From Tillus elongatus (Eukaryota > Arthropoda > Insecta > Coleoptera > Cleridae): a stretch of 64,000 nt of DNA. Both the position numbers and the translations under genes were made by a program. This document shows, one piece after another, positions 60,566 through 64,000 of this stretch (position 1 is the stretch's first letter; each line of letters begins with the position of its first letter). The notes under the pieces were generated by a model that worked only from the letters and a program-made list of their open reading frames with translations, had not been told where the DNA came from and did not search any database. The stretch spans positions 70,657,082-70,721,081 of the forward strand of contig OZ023270.1 of the NCBI GenBank assembly GCA_964006375.1. Reading direction: 5' to 3'.

Positions 60566-61046
60566 TATAAAGTAGTAGTAGCAGTGGTGGGGAGGCTAGC
60601 GCCAAGCAAGTAGGCCACATCGGGTTGTTTTTGCCAAGCGCGGCATCCAGCAGCTTCCTTGGTTTCGTCTTCAAACTTCAACCTCAAAATAAAGACCACG
60701 ACGGTGGTAATTTGGGTCCTCCAAGTGTACTTATAAAGTAGTAGTAGTAGCAGCAGTGGTGGGGAGGCTGGCGCCAGGTAAGTAGGCCACATCGGGCTCT
60801 TTTTGCCAAGCGAAGCATCCAGCAGCTTCCATGGTTTCGTCACCAAACCTCCTCAAGCTCAAAATAAAGGCCACGACGGTGGTGATTTGAGTTCTCCAAG
60901 TGTATTTATAAAGTAGTAGTAGTAGAAGCGGTGGTGGGGAGGCTAGCGCCAGGTAAGTAGGCCACATCGGGCTCTTTTTTCCAAGCGCGGCATCCAGCAG
61001 CTTCCTTGGTTTCGTCACCAAACCTCCTCAACCTCAAAAAAGGCCA
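60551..61046. repeat. Tandem repeat, three units of about 155-174 bp
   Basis: Units start near 60551, 60718 and 60892 at CTTATAAAGTAGTAGTAG or close variants. Each contains GGTGGGGAGGCTRGCGCCA, GTAGGCCACATCGGG and CATCCAGCAGCTTCC. Units are about 90 percent alike by eye and less AT-rich than the surroundings. A variable (GTA)n lies near each start. The minus strand is open through two units at a time, which I regard as fortuitous. Confidence 0.85.
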
Positions 61047-61603
61047 TGACGGTCTTCCATTGGACGGAACTTACTTGCCTCCTCTGTAGAGTTCTCGAAC
61101 CAAACAAGCAGCGTTTTTCTCACCTGATTTAAAATTTGACAGCTAGCAATAAACAGTAGCACTCTATTTTGTCGCCGCGTTGTCCAAAGACTACTTATCG
61201 AATTGCGCTTTTCTCAAGTTATACGTAAAAAAAAATATGTTCAATTTTTCAAAGAAGAGTTGTGTAAAACATCAAGTGTGCTATATTTTTAGTATGGTAA
61301 TTTGAAGCTTCCTTCAAATATGCCAAAATATAATGGGTGCCCCGTTAAAAAAATATTTTTCTGCTTATAACTATAAAATTATCGATATGCGGTTTTCACC
61401 ACTGAGTTTGCATTAAAACTGAGCCTCAGACACATACATCAGTTTTCGCTTATCTTGTTTAGAAAAACTAGTTTCCCTTTAAAAGTGAGCAATTTGGCCC
61501 ACACTGTGCACATATTGTCCTGTGTTTGTTGCATTTTAGCGCATTTATCGTTACGTGAATAGATTAGGTAATATAACTAAGTTAAAAATGTTTTTTGTAA
61601 TTA
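61047..61603. other. No gene recognised
   Basis: AT-rich DNA without a recognisable signal. Confidence 0.45.
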
Positions 61604-61734
61604 TTAGTGAATTTTTATTAAAAAAATTCACTAATAGAGAGGTATCGATGGTGAGACTTTGCAAAAATTCTTTCAAATGAGCGCGAATTAGGACCCCTAG
61701 AACCCATATCCGGGGTCAGTTTGAATTTTTATAT

Positions 61735-61820
<86 letters not shown>

Positions 61821-62075
61821 CCGTCTGATAACTCAAAAAATAATTAACCGATTTAGATGAAACTCGGCAAGTGCCTTTCTTTTTTAAATGGCTTGGATGA
61901 GTTCGTTGGCCAGGAAAATCGGACGGGGTTTTCCGGGAAAATTTTGAGTTTTCTTTCAAAAAAAAATTTTTTTCCGATAAAATTTGGTCTACATATTGCT
62001 TTGGGAAATACCTAACTATGTGCCAAAATTCAGCTTTCTAGGGTTATAGAAAATTGAGCTATTCAAATTTGAAAC
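61604..62075 (+). repeat. H repeat, copy H14, 3'-truncated
   Basis: Terminal hairpin TTAGTGAATTTTTATT / AAAAATTCACTAATAGAG, flank, TA core and part of module A; no hairpin 3' end. Confidence 0.75.
61738..61816. repeat. (TA)n microsatellite, core of H14
   Basis: Pure TA repeat. Confidence 0.97.
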
Positions 62076-62734
62076 ATTTATGTTTAAATCATAAGTATGT
62101 GGTTGCTGTTGGTTAGTCAATGCTTCTCTTATTGTCATTGACTCATGAAATTCATTTTTAAGTTTCAGATAAATGTCAATAATACTGAATTCACTGATTG
62201 TTAATCATTGGAAGCATTTACGATTATATATAACGCTATTGTAATTTATTATCATTTATCACCTCTGTAGTATAATTATTTTTTTCCTTACAACTCGCAG
62301 CGTTTTTAGTCAATTGTTGTTATTAATAGTCAATAGTTTCCTTCCGAATACACACAGCTTCCATTCACTTCTGCTTCTGTCGCTGTTATAGTCCTTTTAT
62401 TTAGAGGTAGAGTTGTAACCCCTCATACAGCCAGTGTTTTTAACCACGTGGCTGGGGGACTGACCGAATTCATTCCCAGTTGCTGTTGATTTACTCATAT
62501 TCTCTTAATATGTTTGAAGATGTGGTGTCTACTTCATTCCAAGTCACTATTAACCGACTATTTATGAAATCAAATAAGTAAATTAGATCGATTGTCATAA
62601 AATATGTAGTGTATTAAGACAAGGGAAAAAGAAATAAAACATATATAACTGTGCACATTTTGATTATATTTTAGGGTGCTTGAGAGAGGTATTGTCACAG
62701 CATAATATCTTATTAAAATTCATTTGTAAATAGG
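62076..62734. other. No gene recognised
   Basis: AT-rich DNA without a recognisable signal. Confidence 0.45.
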
Positions 62735-63317
<583 letters not shown>

Positions 63318-64000
63318 TTTTTTTTATCAACTCTGGGCATGAGAAGAAACATTGTTCGAATTGCATAAAGAACAGATTTCCGAAGGAACGAGCCTAACAT
63401 CTCGTCTTATTTAAACATTTCAGCATTCTAATTATAAAAATACCAAGATAGACCTATTAATTATCAACGTTCGATTGTCGAACACGGTCGAATTCCCCAA
63501 ACGTATCGAAGACACATGTTCGTATCCTCATTAAGCCTCGCCGACAAAGATCGGGACGTTTTGGCAATCAGACCGGCTTCTTTCTGTCTTAACTACCGGC
63601 CATCAATATAGCCTCTGTTGTTCTTAGCGCATCGAATATTTTACTTTCTAATAACCAATTTGTTGTTAAATACCCCTTTGAAGTGAACTGACAGATATTA
63701 ATTAGTACTTTCTTGTAAACAACCCGTCTAGTTTCCCAATCAATCAAGAATTATATGATATAATTAAAATAAGTAATTTCTTTTTAATGTTACATTATTA
63801 AGATTATTTGAAGTTGATCACAAACGTTTTGTTTAGCTAAGGTCACCGGTTTATACAATGTGTCCCAAACTGGATGGGAATGTATTGCTATCTCCGTTAT
63901 TATTAGATATAGGGACCCGGTTAAATTAGCAATGTTTTGTTGAATTTCATGCTCTTTCCAAATATAACTTGTATTTTGTCCTGCCTCTTTTCCTTTTCGA
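63318..64000. other. No gene recognised; possible transposon end at 63853
   Basis: TACAATGTGTCCCAAACTGG at 63853 resembles the start of a TA-targeting transposon that would continue beyond the window. Nothing else recognised. Confidence 0.35.

Noticed and set aside
60565..61021. Minus-strand frames of about 95 codons in the tandem repeat
   Set aside because: They follow the 170-bp repeat period and carry no recognised domain; unit lengths are not all multiples of three.
60370..61046. CRISPR-like array
   Set aside because: Units are long, adjacent and lack unique spacers; the genome is eukaryotic.

Overview
This window is arthropod, most probably insect, nuclear DNA made almost entirely of transposable elements. 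It holds two piggyBac copies, several Tc1/mariner-group transposons, fragments of about nine non-LTR retrotransposons (LINEs), a tRNA-derived SINE, a Penelope-like element, and a gypsy/errantivirus-type LTR element with an env gene. I found no convincing host gene; one possible exon at 8209-8399 (minus) is flagged. The species cannot be named from this sequence.

Layout. 1-2464: Tc1/mariner-group transposon D, interrupted by a (TA)n-cored repeat (H1). 3660-5200: two LINE fragments. 5745-8060: an old tandem repeat broken by a mariner, itself broken by a fold-back repeat. 8209-14340: LINE fragments on both strands and a tRNA-like sequence. 14383-17880: transposon E, split by piggyBac-1. 18301-20452: transposon A1, with a SINE in one terminal repeat. 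21238-29193: H repeats, one carrying transposon B in its (TA)n core and one forming a palindrome of about 1.8 kb. 30740-33351: a LINE with an (ATT)n tail. 34557-39800: H repeats, a deleted relative of A1 (A2), transposase F, a Tc1 relic and a second SINE. 40175-41253: a Penelope-like element with hammerhead-type ribozyme motifs. 42160-57123: a deep nest. 58016-63317: more H copies and a tandem repeat of about 170 bp.

The nest reads, outside to inside: an H-repeat fragment; (TA)n; transposon C; (TA)n; an R1-like LINE holding an RNase H LINE with a 13-bp target duplication; (TA)n; an H module; (TA)n; a LINE fragment holding piggyBac-2 at TTAA; and the errantivirus-like element at CGCG inside the piggyBac-2 transposase; then (TA)n again.

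The organising theme is the (TA)n tract. There are 21 long tracts, and most sit in the core of the H repeat or directly against a TA-targeting transposon. The tracts look like landing pads that accumulate successive insertions. The youngest event is the errantivirus-like element: its two LTRs are nearly identical, and gag and env are open, but the reverse transcriptase and integrase core are missing, so it probably moved using enzymes supplied by another copy. Nearly all other coding regions carry stops or frameshifts.
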